A program made the position numbers and the translations under genes. A stretch of 64,000 nucleotides of DNA, from assembly GCF_024679245.1 (NCBI RefSeq), contig NC_090172.1:1122501-1186500 (forward strand). The letters run 5' to 3'. This DNA is from Pseudorasbora parva (Eukaryota > Chordata > Actinopteri > Cypriniformes > Gobionidae). Each line of letters starts with the position of its first letter. Within the stretch, counting starts at the first letter, position 1. Below the pieces are notes generated by a model. That model saw only the letters and a list, made by a program, of their open reading frames with translations, searched no databases and was not told the origin of the DNA. Of the stretch, positions 11,373 through 23,115 are shown piece after piece.

Positions 11373-12078
11373 GGCTTGTTCGACTTCACCTAGCGATGCG
11401 CAGACCGATCGGCGGCTGACTTGAAGCAGTGCATGCCGGTTAGAAATGTTGTCCGACTTGAGACAGCGCCGACAGCACGTGACTGTGACGTCTGTCAACA
11501 AAGTACCGCGAGAGTGATTCGAGAGCAGCCGGCTGATGCAGCCGCTGCAGATTCTCAAGGGGGGCTGCAGGTGGATGCAAGAGCTCTGATGACGACACAG
11601 CTGATCCATGATTGGCCGATTCACCGCATGACAGCGATCACGTGCGTTTTGTGTTTATTCTAAAACCTTAGGTTATGCTAATGCTCACAAATCATTTATT
11701 TAAAACAGTAAAACCTCTTTTCATGTAGCCGCAATGTTATACCATCATGTTTATCAAACTAAAACTGATAAAAACCGTTGACAACACTTCATTGATAGTG
11801 TATGTTTGTATGTTGAACATTAATCTTGTCCAAATAGACACTTTATTAAACAGTACATAAAGTATTGAATGAAAATGTCATTTGAAACATCTGTGTATTT
11901 GAGAAATATTGCATTTATTTAACTTCAGCTGTGATAAAGTTTGCAAACGCAGTGCAAGCGTCACCACGGGAAGCAGAAAGTGTCCGACTTCACGTCTCCG
12001 TTTGCAGCTCCTCCCCGCCTGCACTCGGCTACTCTCGCCGATCGCATCCATCCAGCCGCAGCCGATGTCGAACATACC
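11373..12078. mobile_element. 706-bp TIR element interrupting the 16-bp array
   Basis: The minisatellite stops at about 11370 and resumes in the same orientation at 12081. The insert starts GGCTTGTTCGACTTC and ends with the complement of GGTATGTTCGACATC, an imperfect terminal repeat. TA lies on both outer sides (11371-11372 and 12079-12080); TTA/CTA can also be read as a 3-bp duplication. Both ends are GC-rich with CGATCGGCG-type words and the centre is AT-rich. No transposase frame was seen. A non-autonomous PIF-like or Tc1-like element is possible, but the class is uncertain. Confidence 0.7.
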
Positions 12079-12080
12079 TA

Positions 12081-12170
12081 TTGGCTAAAGGAGGGAGTGG
12101 CTAAAGGAGGGAGTGGCTAAAGGAGGGAGTGGCTAAAGGAGGGAGTGGCTAAAGGAGGGAGTGACTAAAA
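12081..12170. repeat. 16-bp minisatellite, distal block
   Basis: About five and a half further units of GGCTAAAGGAGGGAGT, continuing the array at 9582-11370 on the far side of the inserted element. Confidence 0.95.
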
Positions 12171-12292
12171 TGCAAGAATGACATGGAAAATATGAACCTG
12201 CTGAACCTCAGTTGTTTCCCAAAAAGAGCTCTAGTCATGCTCGGCTGAAATTGCCCATTACAGGAAACAGGAGTAATATAGAGATGAAGAAC

Positions 12293-12416
<124 letters not shown>

Positions 12417-12563
12417 TATATCCATAGACCAATATATATCAGCCAGTCATGATTCATGGGCACTTCAAGATTAACATCCTCTGGCTCTTTAGTATTTTGC
12501 TTGTGGAATAGTTCCCAATGCCGATGGTCAATGTTTCCATGAGTAAATATGGCAAGTATAAAC

Positions 12564-12567
<4 letters not shown>

Positions 12568-12595
<28 letters not shown>

Positions 12596-12670
12596 TTCTC
12601 TCCCTCTTCCACACACACACACACACACACACACATTCTCTCCCTCTTTAACACACACACATTCTCTTCC

Positions 12671-12738
<68 letters not shown>

Positions 12739-12779
12739 TCTCTCCCTCTTTAACACACACACATTCTCTCCCTCTTTAA
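12568..12779. repeat. Compound CA / TTCTCTCCCTCTT repeat
   Basis: CA runs separated by ATTCTCTCCCTCTTTAA or ATTCTCTCCCTCTTCC spacers, several times over. The same compound pattern resumes at 14833 beyond the inserted element 12780-14827, so this was one array before the insertion. Confidence 0.95.
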
Positions 12780-13696
12780 AGGGGGGGTGAAACACTCAGT
12801 TTCAGTCAATCTCATGTCAATCTTGAGTACCTATAGAGTAGTATTGCATCCTTCATATCTCCGAAAAGTCTTTAGTTTTATTATATGTATAAAAGAAATA
12901 TGGGCTGTACCGAGTCTTTCCGGAAAAAACCGAGCGGGTGGAGGCGTATCGTGTGGGCGGAGCTAAAGAATGACGAGCACGCAAAGCGGTGACGTCCTCA
13001 AGCGTGGAGAAGCCCATCGCTATCGATCTCAGCTAATACAGATAATGATCCAGAATCAAATCTGAGGGAGAAATAAATTGAACAGGAGAAACGGCAACAT
13101 CAGGACGTCCGTCTCTGTGGTATGGACTGTATTTAGTGCCCTGTCAACATTTGTGTGTGTTTACTCGCAGTTTATGAGGACATGATTCGGTTTATGGACT
13201 ATTGTATGCGACTAAACCTTAGCAGTAGCAAGCGAAACGGTTTTGCACGTCAGACTAGTGTAACGTTATACAGAGAACAACAATGGAGTCCGTTAGCGCA
13301 TTTGAATGACGAAGCACGCGATGGTGTCGTTTACTGATGTTTACTCACGCGACGATAGCCGACAGCACAGACATCTGAAGCAGTTTAACTCACCGGCTGC
13401 TTCCAAAGACGGACCGAACCTTTATCGCTGGGACCGCTCCGTCAAAAACACACTTCTTTGGTATGATTTGGTGAAGTCCTGACAGCAGTGGCGTGTAAAT
13501 CCATTTTGCGACGCAACTGAAACGATGTTGTGAAGCTTCCCGTCATTTCTGCGTTCAAATCGGTTCAAATGCAGCGCTGCCTTCCCAGAATGCTGTGCTG
13601 AAGCGCTGAAGTCGCTCGACGTCACCCATAGGAATAAAGAGAAGCACGGCGCCACATAAGTGTTCACGGACGACTGGATCTGCAGCTGAGAGACTA

Positions 13697-14546
13697 GGTG
13701 TTTCTCAATGTCAAGGATGCTTCCTTGGAAGGACGAATCCTTCCAAGTCACTTCCTTCAGAGGCGAGGCGAGGCTCCTCTTTAGCATTCGGAGAACACGT
13801 AAATGCAACAGGCTAGCAAGTGCACGTCATTGTGTCATTACGTCAGTGAAAAGGTCCGTTGGCCATCAATAACGTTATGTGTAACGTTATTTTTATTTTT
13901 TTAATATCAATACAGTAGTAATTTGTACCGGTATTTACACGTTAAACTTTACTTATATTTACTACGGTTATAACAAATGTTTGGTAACGTAAATAAAAGC
14001 ATTGTGGCAAGCAGCGAGGTGAGGGACCGTGGAGTGATAATGAGCGGCAGCTGATCGTCGCCACACCGGTCTCGGCTCACGGCAGTGACAGGAGTATCAT
14101 TGGAGGAGCATGGAAGACGAGAGAGGACTAGGCCTGGACTTTATGTTATTGTTTGTTTATGTTTTATTATGTGTGTGCGGGCAGTCGCCCGTGAGGGGGC
14201 TATTATAAAGTTGTTGAACGTTTGCCGGTTCCCGCCTCCTTCCTTCCCATCTAAAAACCTCGATGCAAGCATATTTGCCCCGTTCACGCTCCAAGTCCGA
14301 CTCCGGGAACGTCTGATAGCAAAGCTGCGCGCGCATAGGATTGTGGGTGATTTGAGAACGCGAAGTGCGCGAAGGCTACTCATATGCATCCTTTTCTGTA
14401 TATGACATATTTTTCGAACGAAGAACTCAGTCCTTGGTTGAATTCCGAGGATCCTCGACATTGGAACAGTCCTTCGTCGGATGTCGATAACGTGGCATCC
14501 TTAGAATTCTGGCTTCCGAGGATCCTTCCTTGACATTGAGAAACGC
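13697..14546. mobile_element. TIR element with CTA duplication, nested (level 2)
   Basis: It starts GGTGTTTCTCAATGTCAAGG and ends with the complement of GGCGTTTCTCAATGTCAAGG. CTA lies on both sides (13694-13696 and 14547-14549). A 3-bp duplication fits PIF/Harbinger or EnSpm-type elements. The inner ends are rich in AAGGATCCT and AGGACGAATCC words. No transposase was seen. Confidence 0.85.
14003..14267 (+). mobile_element. Solo LTR, nested (level 3)
   Basis: It begins TGTGGCAAGCAGC and ends CCTCGATGCA, i.e. TG...CA. AGCAT lies on both sides (13998-14002 and 14268-14272), a 5-bp duplication. Its body matches the copy at 23287-23616 in order, including GACGAGAGAGGAC, GGCCTGGA, TTTATTATGTGTGTG and AACGTTTGCCGGTTCC. 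It is shorter by about 65 bp. No internal retroviral genes flank it, so it is a solo LTR. Confidence 0.85.
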
Positions 14547-14832
14547 CTACTGTTTACGGCGTGCTCTAGTCACGCGCGCGCACCCTACCGGGAGAAGAGC
14601 CCGTACGGCCCATACAAGGACCTTCCGCTCTATTAACGTCAAGCCGAGCCATACTCGAAAAAAACTCTCCGACACTTGTGAGAAACCGGAAGGAGTATTT
14701 TTGACACAGAAATACTCCATCAAACGCCCAACATTAGTGTTTGAAACTTTGTCTATGTTTAGGATGGGAATCCAAGTCTTTAACAGATGAAAGCTCAGTA
14801 TGCATGAAACAGCATTTCACCCCCCCTTTAAT

Positions 14833-15920
<1,088 letters not shown>

Positions 15921-15973
15921 TATACACCGATCAGGCATAGCATTATGACCGGTGAAGTGAATAACACTGAGAA

Positions 15974-16444
15974 ATGGGCAAGCGTAAGGATTTGAGCGAG
16001 TTTGGCCAGATTGTGACGGCTAGACGACTGGGTCAGAGCATCTCCAAAACTGCAGCTCTTGTGGGCTGTTCCCGGTCTGCAGTGGTCAGTATCTATCAAA
16101 AGTGCTCCAAGGAAGGACCAGTGGAGAACCGGCCACAGGGTCATGGGCGGCCAAGGCTCATTGATGACCGTGGGGAGCGAAGGCTGGCCCGTGGGGTCCG
16201 ATCAAACAGACGAGCTACTGGAGCTCAAACTGCTCCAGAAGTTAATGCTGCTTCTGATAGAAAGCTGTCAGAATACACAGAGCAGCTCAGTTTGAGGCGT
16301 ATGGACCAGTCAGGGTGACCTCTGACCCCTGACCCCGCCGAAAGCACCAACAGTGGCACGTGAGCATCAGAACTGGACCACGGAGCAATGGAAGAAGGTG
16401 GCCTGGTCTGAGGAATCACGTGTTCTTTTATATCATGTGGATGG

Positions 16445-16486
<42 letters not shown>

Positions 16487-16585
16487 CTTACCTGGGGAAC
16501 ACATGGCCCCAGGATGCACTATGGGAAGAAGGCGAGCCGGCGGAGGCAGTGTGATGCTTTGGCTAATGTTCTGCTGGGAAAAAAT
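15974..16585 (+). pseudogene. Tc1-like transposase remnant
   Basis: The plus strand reads [20 protein letters not shown], then [20 protein letters not shown], the paired helix-turn-helix N-terminus of a Tc1/mariner transposase. [16 protein letters not shown] is the usual linker. After about 16316 the frame is lost and a stretch is missing. It resumes as REHQNWTTEQWKKVAWSEES and then GRV, where a GT microsatellite (16447-16486) has expanded inside the DDE domain, followed by GCTMGRRRAGGGSVMLW. Frame breaks and the microsatellite make it inactive. A displaced C-terminal piece lies at about 18335-18440. Confidence 0.9.
16447..16486. repeat. (GT)n microsatellite inside the Tc1 remnant
   Basis: GT run starting at a GTGGATGGCCGTGTG stretch of the transposase coding sequence. 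Confidence 0.95.
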
Positions 16586-16758
16586 ATACTCAGCTCTATC
16601 TTCCTGTCAAAAACAACAAAGGCTCTGTGTCTACTCTGTTTGACTGTCTGTGTGACATAAAATGTTGGATGGACTTATGAAATCATTATCTTTGCCCCAT
16701 CAGATCTGACTTCTACCATTGTCCATCAGCTTGGTTCTCTATCCTCAAACGAATCTTA

Positions 16759-17350
16759 GGGTGCACTCACACTAGCCAGTTTGAACCGTGCCCGAGTGCG
16801 TTTGACTACCAAAGCGCGGTTCGTTTGACTAGTGTGAGTGCTCCGAACCGTGCCCGGGCTAGGCTCGATTAGCCGGCCCTGGCCCGCTTGGAAGAGGTGG
16901 GCCAGAGCGCGGTTCAGTTGGACTCGGGCGTGGTTCGCATGCAGTGTGAGCGCTAACCGTGCTGGAGTCCGTAATCAAAGCTGCAAAGTCCTTGCTGCAC
17001 TTCAGCTGGTACCTTGCAAACCTCATAATACGAGCAGCACGATTACGTGAACATTTTCGCGCCACTAAGGCGACACATCTGTTTAACAACAGGCTGTGAG
17101 AGGGCTGTGGACCACCATGGACCAAACGACACAAAATTATCCACAAAGAAAACAGAGCGATGGACTCCATTGTGTTCAGAGAGCGCCGCTCTTTCTGTTT
17201 ATCCCGAAACCGTCGCACCATAATGACGTAAGCGTGCTCCAGCACGAATGCTGAAACCCTATGTGAGTGCAGGCCAGCGGGGGAGTGGGGAGGGGGGACA
17301 TTCATACTCGGGCCCAGTTCATGGCAACCGTGCCTAGTGTGAGTACACCC
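16759..17350. mobile_element. PIF/Harbinger-like element inside the LINE
   Basis: The ends are GGGTGCACTCACACTAG and the complement of GGGTGTACTCACACTAG. TTA lies on both sides (16756-16758 and 17351-17353). The LINE coding text continues on both sides of the duplication. The inner sequence has repeated GAACCGTGCCCG and GAACCGCGC words and no transposase. Confidence 0.88.
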
Positions 17351-17519
17351 TTAGTGTAATTTTTGATTCCCGCCTGAGTTTTGATAAGCAGATTAGCGCT
17401 GTGGTAAAAAGCAGTTTCTTTTAAACTTAGATCTATTGCTAAAATTAAGATGATGGCATCAAAGAGAGAGCTGGAAACTCATTCATGCATTTATCACCTC
17501 GAAGTTGGACTATTGTAAT

Positions 17520-17752
17520 CAGCGGCGTAGCACCAAATTTTGGGCCCTGGGTACAAACCATCTTGCTGGGCCCCCGTACCAAATACCATAGTGATACCAA
17601 TGGGTGGGGTATTGCTTTTTTATCATAAAAACACTTAAAACGCAAACAAAATAAGCCACACTCTGATTAATGTATAGAAAACTACTGACTTACTGACTTT
17701 TAAAGGGCCCTGAGTACTCGGTACCCTTTATCCCCCCAGTCCGACGCCCCTG
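17520..17752. mobile_element. Short hAT-like MITE inside the LINE
   Basis: It starts CAGCGGCGT and ends with the complement of CAGGGGCGT. The 8-bp flanks are ATTGTAAT (17512-17519) and ATTGTAAC (17753-17760), which match at 7 of 8 bases. LINE text resumes right after it. At 233 bp it has no coding capacity. Confidence 0.85.
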
Positions 17753-18536
17753 ATTGTAACTCGCTGTATCTGGGTTTGCCTAATTCAGCTGTAAATAATT
17801 TGCAAATGGTTCATAACGCAGCAGCCAGACTACTAACTGGCACTAAAAAGCATCAGAACATCACTCCTGTGCTAGCCTCTCTCCATTGGCTACCAGTTAG
17901 GTCCCGGATTAGTTTCAAAATTGTGCTTTTTGTTTTCAAAGCCCTGCATGGGCTCGCATCTCAGTATATTAATGACCTTGTTATGGACAATGCCTCAAGA
18001 TCCCTACACTCTTCTAATCAACTTCTTCTTTCTATTCCTTGCTCTTGTTATAAAACTAAAGGTGACCGGGCTTTCTCTGACTCTGGAACTGTCTTCCTCT
18101 TAATATTAGATCTTCCCCCTCTGTTGCTACTTTTAAAGCATCCTTAAAAACTCATTTATATTCTTTATGTTTTAACTGATGGTGTAAATGTTTTCCCATG
18201 TGCCCTCAATCTAATGTGTAATTCTGTTTTGATTTTGTTTTAATGTTCTTGTACTGCACTTTGGTTAAAGCCTTGGTTGTTTTAAATGTGCTTTATAAAT
18301 CAATAAACTAAACTAAAGCAAAAGGATCTTAAAGGATCTGCTGCTAACATCTTGGTGCCAGATACCAAAGCACACCTTCAGGGAGTGGAGTCAATGCCTC
18401 GACGGTTCAGCAAAAGGGGGACCAACACAATATTAGACAAGTGGTCATAACCTGATTGATATACACTGCCAACCAAAAAAAAAGTTAATGTTTGGATTTA
18501 ATGTCAGGTCTCAGGTTCTTTCTCTTTCTCTATCTT

Positions 18537-18550
18537 CTCTCATTCTCATT

Positions 18551-18630
<80 letters not shown>

Positions 18631-18676
18631 ACATGCAGTCACACACATACTGTCTCTCTCTCTCTCTCTCTTCTCT
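18537..18676. repeat. Compound (CT)n/(CA)n microsatellite
   Basis: CT runs flank a CACACA block at about 18606-18650. Confidence 0.97.
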
Positions 18677-19162
18677 CTACCTACACCTGTTAGTCATCAC
18701 AATCAGCGCTCCGCTGCCGTGCGATGACACCTGTTCCCACTTTGGTGTGAGTGCTTACCCTTTATCTAGTGTTTGTTCATGCTGGCCCTTGTTGGATCAT
18801 TAGTTCATGTCTTGTGTTACGACTGCTGCTTTCTTCATGTCTGATAAGTTTGGAAGTTGTCTTGATTGTCTGTTACAGCCTTGCACCTAGGTTTTGCCTG
18901 AGTCCTGCATTTCTGACCTTCGTGGTCCCATACCTGACTGTGATCTTCTCCTTATTAGCACTGCCTCTCCCTCTACGGGTGTCCGGTCCTCTCAGCTCTT
19001 CAAGACCGGATCAGCTCAGCTGTTTTCTGAGTTTGCTTACTAGTTCTGTGTGCCACTACTACAGACTGCCTGTTTTCATTGTCATTAAAGACTGTTGTTT
19101 TCCTGTCAACCTCTGCTCTTGGATCCATTCTTTATATCCTTGACATTTAAATAGGCAAATGC
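18677..19162. other. Possible retroelement 3' tail
   Basis: T/C-rich text ending in CATTAAAGACTGTTGTTTTC, then CTGTCAACC and TGGATCCATTC at about 19080-19140. This style (polyadenylation-like ATTAAA then a pyrimidine-rich end) resembles LTR or retroposon tails in fish genomes. No paired ends were found. Confidence 0.3.
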
Positions 19163-19553
19163 TTAAAGGAACACGCCACATTTTGGGGACTTAAGCTTAT
19201 TCACTGTACCCCACAAAGTAAGATAAGTCCCTACATACCATTCTCATCTCCGTGCATCCCATAACTCTGTCTGACGCACCCACCGCTAGCCTAGCTTAGC
19301 ACAAAGACTGGCGGTAAATGGCTCCAGCTAGCCTACTGCTTAATAGGTGACAAAATAACGCAAACATTTTCCTATTTACATGTTGTGATGTGTGTAGTTA
19401 CATCGTGTACTAAGACCGACGGAAAATGAAAAGTTGCGATTTTCTAGACCGATGCTGCTGGGAACTATTCTCTCATTCCTGCGTAATGATGAGGAGCTTT
19501 GTGCCGTACCATGGGTTCAGTGGTGGTTCAGCAACTCTGGGGAATACGGTGAA
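19163..19553. repeat. Interspersed repeat fragment (TTAAAGGAACACGCCAC start)
   Basis: It starts TTAAAGGAACACGCCACATT and contains AGCCTAGCTTAGCACAAAGA, wording I recognise from a common fish DNA repeat. The matching right end was not found, so it is probably truncated where the element at 19558 was inserted or by deletion. Confidence 0.5.
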
Positions 19554-19557
19554 TTAA

Positions 19558-20415
19558 GGCCCTTTCGCACTGGACACAATTTTGACGTGTGAATAATTTG
19601 CACGATGGTTTTATTTTTTTGGTCAGCTGTTTGTGTAATGAACGTGAATGTGCTGCGGCGAAATAATGACTTTTATTTTTTTCGTTTCAGTTTTGATTTT
19701 TTTTTACTCTAGTGGTGTCAAAAATGGCTTTAACCAATAAAATACAAGGAAACAAAGGTGACGAAATGTCCAGTTGATGTCACGAGCTATTCAGTCAACA
19801 TTAACGTTTGCCAGGTATGGCATAGGCTATCTCATGAGATTACAGCTGTAGGTCTAGTCAAAGCTGTGCACCTGCAGCTGTGTTTACAAACAGCAATACC
19901 TTAAGTTAACCTTTTATAAATCTTTTATAAATTTATTTTTTTAACCTTATGTCCGCAATTATGGAAAGTGAATGTGTTGCCGTATGTCTGTGGCACTTAA
20001 ATGTTCACATTGTGACTCAACTGGAGACAGTCCGGTTCGATTGGTCCCTGAAGTGCGCGGTTTGTCTCGTCAGATGCGCTGCTGTCTCAGGATGAGATCC
20101 TCAAATTGTCCAACAGACTTAAGAAAGTAAGTTCAGAACTAGCCATGATAAAGTTTTAGCTCCTGTACATGATTAGCATACTCCCCTTCAGACTCTCTGT
20201 TCTTCTCTCAAGACTGGGTTGCACCCGAAACGTCTTTTGAATAAAATGAAAAGCTCATCTTCACAGTCCGTGTTTTCTCAGCTGACGCTGCAAATGTTTT
20301 GGAATGTTGGAGCTCTGAAACGTTGCAAATTCGTGTCGCGGCTGATGTGGGTTTTGACGCAAAATATTCGCTTATTTGTTTCTTTTTTCCGTTACATGTC
20401 CGGCGTGAAAGGGCC
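19558..20415. mobile_element. TTAA-flanked TIR element, 858 bp
   Basis: The ends are GGCCCTTTCGCACTGG and the complement of GGCCCTTTCACGCCGG. TTAA lies on both sides (19554-19557 and 20416-20419). No transposase was seen. A Kolobok/piggyBac-type target site is indicated, but the family is unknown to me. Confidence 0.85.
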
Positions 20416-20487
20416 TTAAGTCCCAAAAAGTCAGAGTGTTATTTTAAGTGTCTATGATTGGATCATTATTGCAGTGATTATTATCCC

Positions 20488-20595
20488 AGACAGCAACATA
20501 GTGTTGGCCCAGATCCGGCCCACATCTGGTACACGTTGAATCCACATGCACCAGATGTGGCCCAGATCTGTGCCGGCACAATGTTGCTGTCTAGA
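20488..20595. mobile_element. Small palindromic CAGACAGCAACAT element, copy 1
   Basis: It starts CAGACAGCAACATAGTGTTG and ends with the complement of CTAGACAGCAACATTGTGCC. The inner arms are GGCCCACATCTGGTAC and ACCAGATGTGGCC. Confidence 0.75.
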
Positions 20596-20697
20596 ATGTG
20601 TCTAGCATGTTATATGTTCGGCAACAGTTTTTCAAAACCTAATTGATGGGAGTGTTTAGCTTTTCATTTCTTAAACAACCATGTAGGAATACACATC

Positions 20698-20880
20698 ATG
20701 GCTAAATTCCAGGATGACAACTGTCGAGATTCATTAGGCTCAAATTGTGAACGAATGGTTGGGTGGGAGTATGAAGAATAATTTTCACCTCTAAAACCAG
20801 ACCTTAAAATCACTGAGAGTCTTTGGGATGTGCTGGAGGAGACTTTACAGAGTGCTGTACTCTTGCATTGGCAATACAAG
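20698..20880 (+). pseudogene. Tc1/mariner transposase C-terminal fragment
   Basis: The plus strand reads AKFQDDNCRDS, then after a stop FSPLKPDLKITESLWDVLEE and TLQSAV. These are the second-aspartate (FQDDN) and glutamate (PDL..ESLWDVLE) motifs of a Tc1 DDE transposase. An in-frame stop (near 20780) makes it dead. It is cut at the right by a small palindromic element. Confidence 0.8.
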
Positions 20881-20978
20881 ATCATAGTGTCGGCCCAGAT
20901 TCGAGACCACATGTGGATTTAAAGCGTACCAGATGTGGGCCAGATCTGGGCCAACACTATGATGCTGTCTGGGACCAA
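20868..20978. mobile_element. Small palindromic element, copy 2
   Basis: It contains ATCATAGTGTCGGCCCAGAT at the left and the complement-type end CTGGGCCAACACTATGATGC then TGTCTGGGA at the right, with GTACCAGATGTGG between. Same family as 20488-20595. Confidence 0.7.
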
Positions 20979-21737
20979 AAATGTATGCACCTCTTGATTG
21001 AAATAACATGACAAAATGTCCATTCCATTAGTATTTTAAAAAAATGTCAGACAAAATCTTGACATTTCCCAGACAGTAAAATTAATTAAAAAAGGGAGAC
21101 TGAGAAAAATAAGTTTGTATTGATCTTACATTCAAGTTTAACCGGTGCCAGACCAGGCAAAGCAACAAACAAAAACAATGACATTTTAACACCACAGTAA
21201 TTTAAAAATCCTTCACTAAATGCTTCTTAATGTGTGTTTCTTTTTCTGAGGTTCAAAATTCGAAATGTCATAATATATTTAACATAATTTTTTTCTCATT
21301 TTAAATGTTCGCCAAGAATAGAGCACCAATTTCTTATGCAACCCGAAAACTTCAAGCTCTAGGACTTGCAGTAGTAATTCAAGTGGTTTCCTTCCTCAGC
21401 ATGCATTACTTTTCATTGAAGGTGTGTTGTTTTTGTGCCTTTATGGCACCAAAACAATGTTTTCCATTCACTCATCCCGTCTGCCGCTGGTTGTCCTGAC
21501 CAGAAACTGAGCCAAAAGTTGGCATTTCAGACTTTTCAAAGAAGAGCAATGCTTTGAAAGCCCCACAGTGTTTACACTATAGTTCTCTGCACATTGAACC
21601 GGGATAGAAAATATTCAAAACACAAGAAATTGGAGGTAATTCTATGCATTAGATCACTTTTGGAAGATAAAGACTACATCCCTGAGTTCATAAAGGTACC
21701 AAGAATGTCAAAATGGGAGCCAATAATTCTGTAAACC
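20979..21737 (-). other. arsj: arsj 3' flank, probably 3' UTR
   Basis: AT-rich non-coding sequence just downstream of the arsj stop on the minus strand. No canonical AATAAA signal was picked out on the minus strand within it, so the end of the transcript is not placed. Confidence 0.4.
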
Positions 21738-23115
21738 TCAGGTCTTTCTTTTGAATTTCCCTTTCCGTTTTCCCTTCCTCCAACTCTTCATCCGTTTTAA
21801 ATCATATGAGAGTAGGTTATCATCCTCATCTTCATCATCATCTGTGTACCAGGGACCCCACACCCCTCCATTATACTGAGGATTGGAGCGATAGTCTTTG
21901 GGAGGGTAGCGGCATGGCACAGCTGTCTTGTTGTACCGTAGAAGCCTGAAGAGCATCTTCTTCACCACATGTGGGTATCGTCTGGAAAGGTCCACTCGTT
22001 CATATGGATCAGCTGTAATGTTAAAGAGCCATATAGTCTTGCCTCGATCCCAGCTCACACGCTCTTTGTGCCAACGATTGGCCAATAGCTGGGTAGAGAA
22101 AGTCTGCGGTGGAATCCAGTCACTATATCCTGGCATGCCAGTCAGAAGCTTCCAGTCTCCTACACGGAGTGCTGCCTGGATGGCCGTGTTCCAGATACCA
22201 TAGCCTGCTTTCCAGGAGCCATTCTTGGCTTTGGTGTAGATGGGGTCTATGTTGTGGAGAATATCCAGTCGAGGAGAAGGACGTCCCTCACTGATGGCTT
22301 CCCAGACATCATAACCGTCAAGACTCTGGTTCTCATCAAGCATACCTTCACCGAGCATCACCAATGTTGGGTACCAGTCAGTAATATGGATCAGAGCCCT
22401 GCTTCTAGTGCCCTTTTTGACCAGTAAAGGGCTATGCACAAACCCTACCGCCCGTATTCCTCCCTCCCAGTAAGATCCTTTACTGCCTCTTAGTGGCCAA
22501 TTGCTGCCTCCTGCCATAGGTTGGCCTCCATTGTCTGAGGAGTACACCATAACCATGTTGTCATAATATCCATACTGCTTGAGAGCAAGAGTTAGATTGC
22601 GTACCGCCTCATCCAAGCAGCTGACCATTGCAGCATACTTACGACGATGCAAGTTTGGGATGGACTTGTAGCGTTCAAGGTAGCGAGCAGGAACCTGCAA
22701 GGGTGAGTGTACAGCCTGGAAGGCCAAGTAGAGGAAGATTGGCCGATTAGGATTGTGAGATGCCAGGATGTTCACAGCCTTTTGCGTATACATAATGGTG
22801 GAATAGGTGCCATGGTCCTGTTCCCAGGCAGCTTCTTCCCCCTCATGAAGATCGTACCCACACATTCCTGGGCTGTCACATTTGTAATGGCTGTAGTAGT
22901 CGCCGCTACCCAACAAAGAGCCAAAGAAGGTGTCAAAGCCACGCTGAGTCGGCATACAGCTCCGCTTATAGAACCCAAGGTGCCACTTTCCCACCATATG
23001 AGTAGAGTACCCAGCATTCTTCAGTTTCTGCGGAAGGGTGATGTTTTCCAGAGGGAGGCAATTTGGCTGAGAGGGTCGGATGATGGAGTGCTGGAGGCCA
23101 GTGTGGATTTGATAT
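21738..23115 (-). CDS. arsj: Arylsulfatase J, exon 2 (C-terminal 458 residues)
   Basis: On the minus strand an acceptor CCTAG (AG at 23116-23117) precedes [19 protein letters not shown]. The frame stays open to the stop at 21738-21740. Key residues include KWH (153-155) and the metal-site pair DN in SSDNGG (304-305). N-glycosylation motifs are NIT (134), NLT (283), NQS, NGS and NKT. The tail has an acidic run DDDEDEDD followed by a basic stretch [12 protein letters not shown]. The text [20 protein letters not shown] and [20 protein letters not shown] fits ARSJ rather than ARSI. The protein is 568 residues against about 599 recalled for human ARSJ. The family hydrolyses sulfate esters in secretory or lysosomal compartments; the natural substrate of ARSJ is not well defined. 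Confidence 0.96.

Larger units (their letters stand above)
12780..14827. mobile_element. TTAA-flanked TIR element, 2048 bp, with nested insertions
   Basis: The ends are AGGGGGGGTGAAA and its complement TTTCACCCCCCCT. TTAA lies on both sides (12776-12779 and 14828-14831), the target duplication used by Kolobok- and piggyBac-type elements. Outside the TTAA the same CA/TTCTCTCCCTCTT compound repeat continues on both sides, confirming an insertion. No transposase was recognised. Inside lies the element at 13697-14546, which itself contains a solo LTR. Confidence 0.85.
16590..18320 (+). pseudogene. LINE reverse transcriptase 3' fragment, interrupted
   Basis: Pieces of a non-LTR reverse transcriptase C-terminus follow in order. 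They run CVTDIKCWMD-like text near 16650, IFAPSD and QLGSLSSN at 16690-16755, then VIFDSRLSFDKQISAVVKSS at 17354-17420. The last piece is QMVHNAAARLLTGTKKHQNI and LHWLPVRSRISFKIV at 17805-17935, with a 3' tail ending in CAATAAACTAAACTAAA at about 18316. The LHWLPV and AAARLLT motifs are typical of L2/Rex-Babar-type LINEs. Two DNA elements, 16759-17350 and 17520-17752, have jumped into it. Frame breaks make it inactive. Confidence 0.85.
15921..18463 (+). mobile_element. Tc1/mariner element split by a LINE insertion
   Basis: The left end reads TACACCGATCAGGCATAGCA followed by TTATGACC. The right end is a degraded complement (GGTCATAACCTGATTGATAT), with TA at both ends. The left part carries Tc1 transposase remains (15974-16560). 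The C-terminal coding remains (GGATCTGCTGCTAACATCTT, then GGTGCCAGATACC) reappear only at about 18335-18440. Between them lies a LINE fragment (about 16590-18320) that itself contains two DNA elements. Confidence 0.85.

Noticed and set aside
18751..19143. 130-codon hydrophobic frame
   Set aside because: It looks membrane-like only because the DNA is T/C-rich, and the segment resembles a retroelement tail. No gene evidence.
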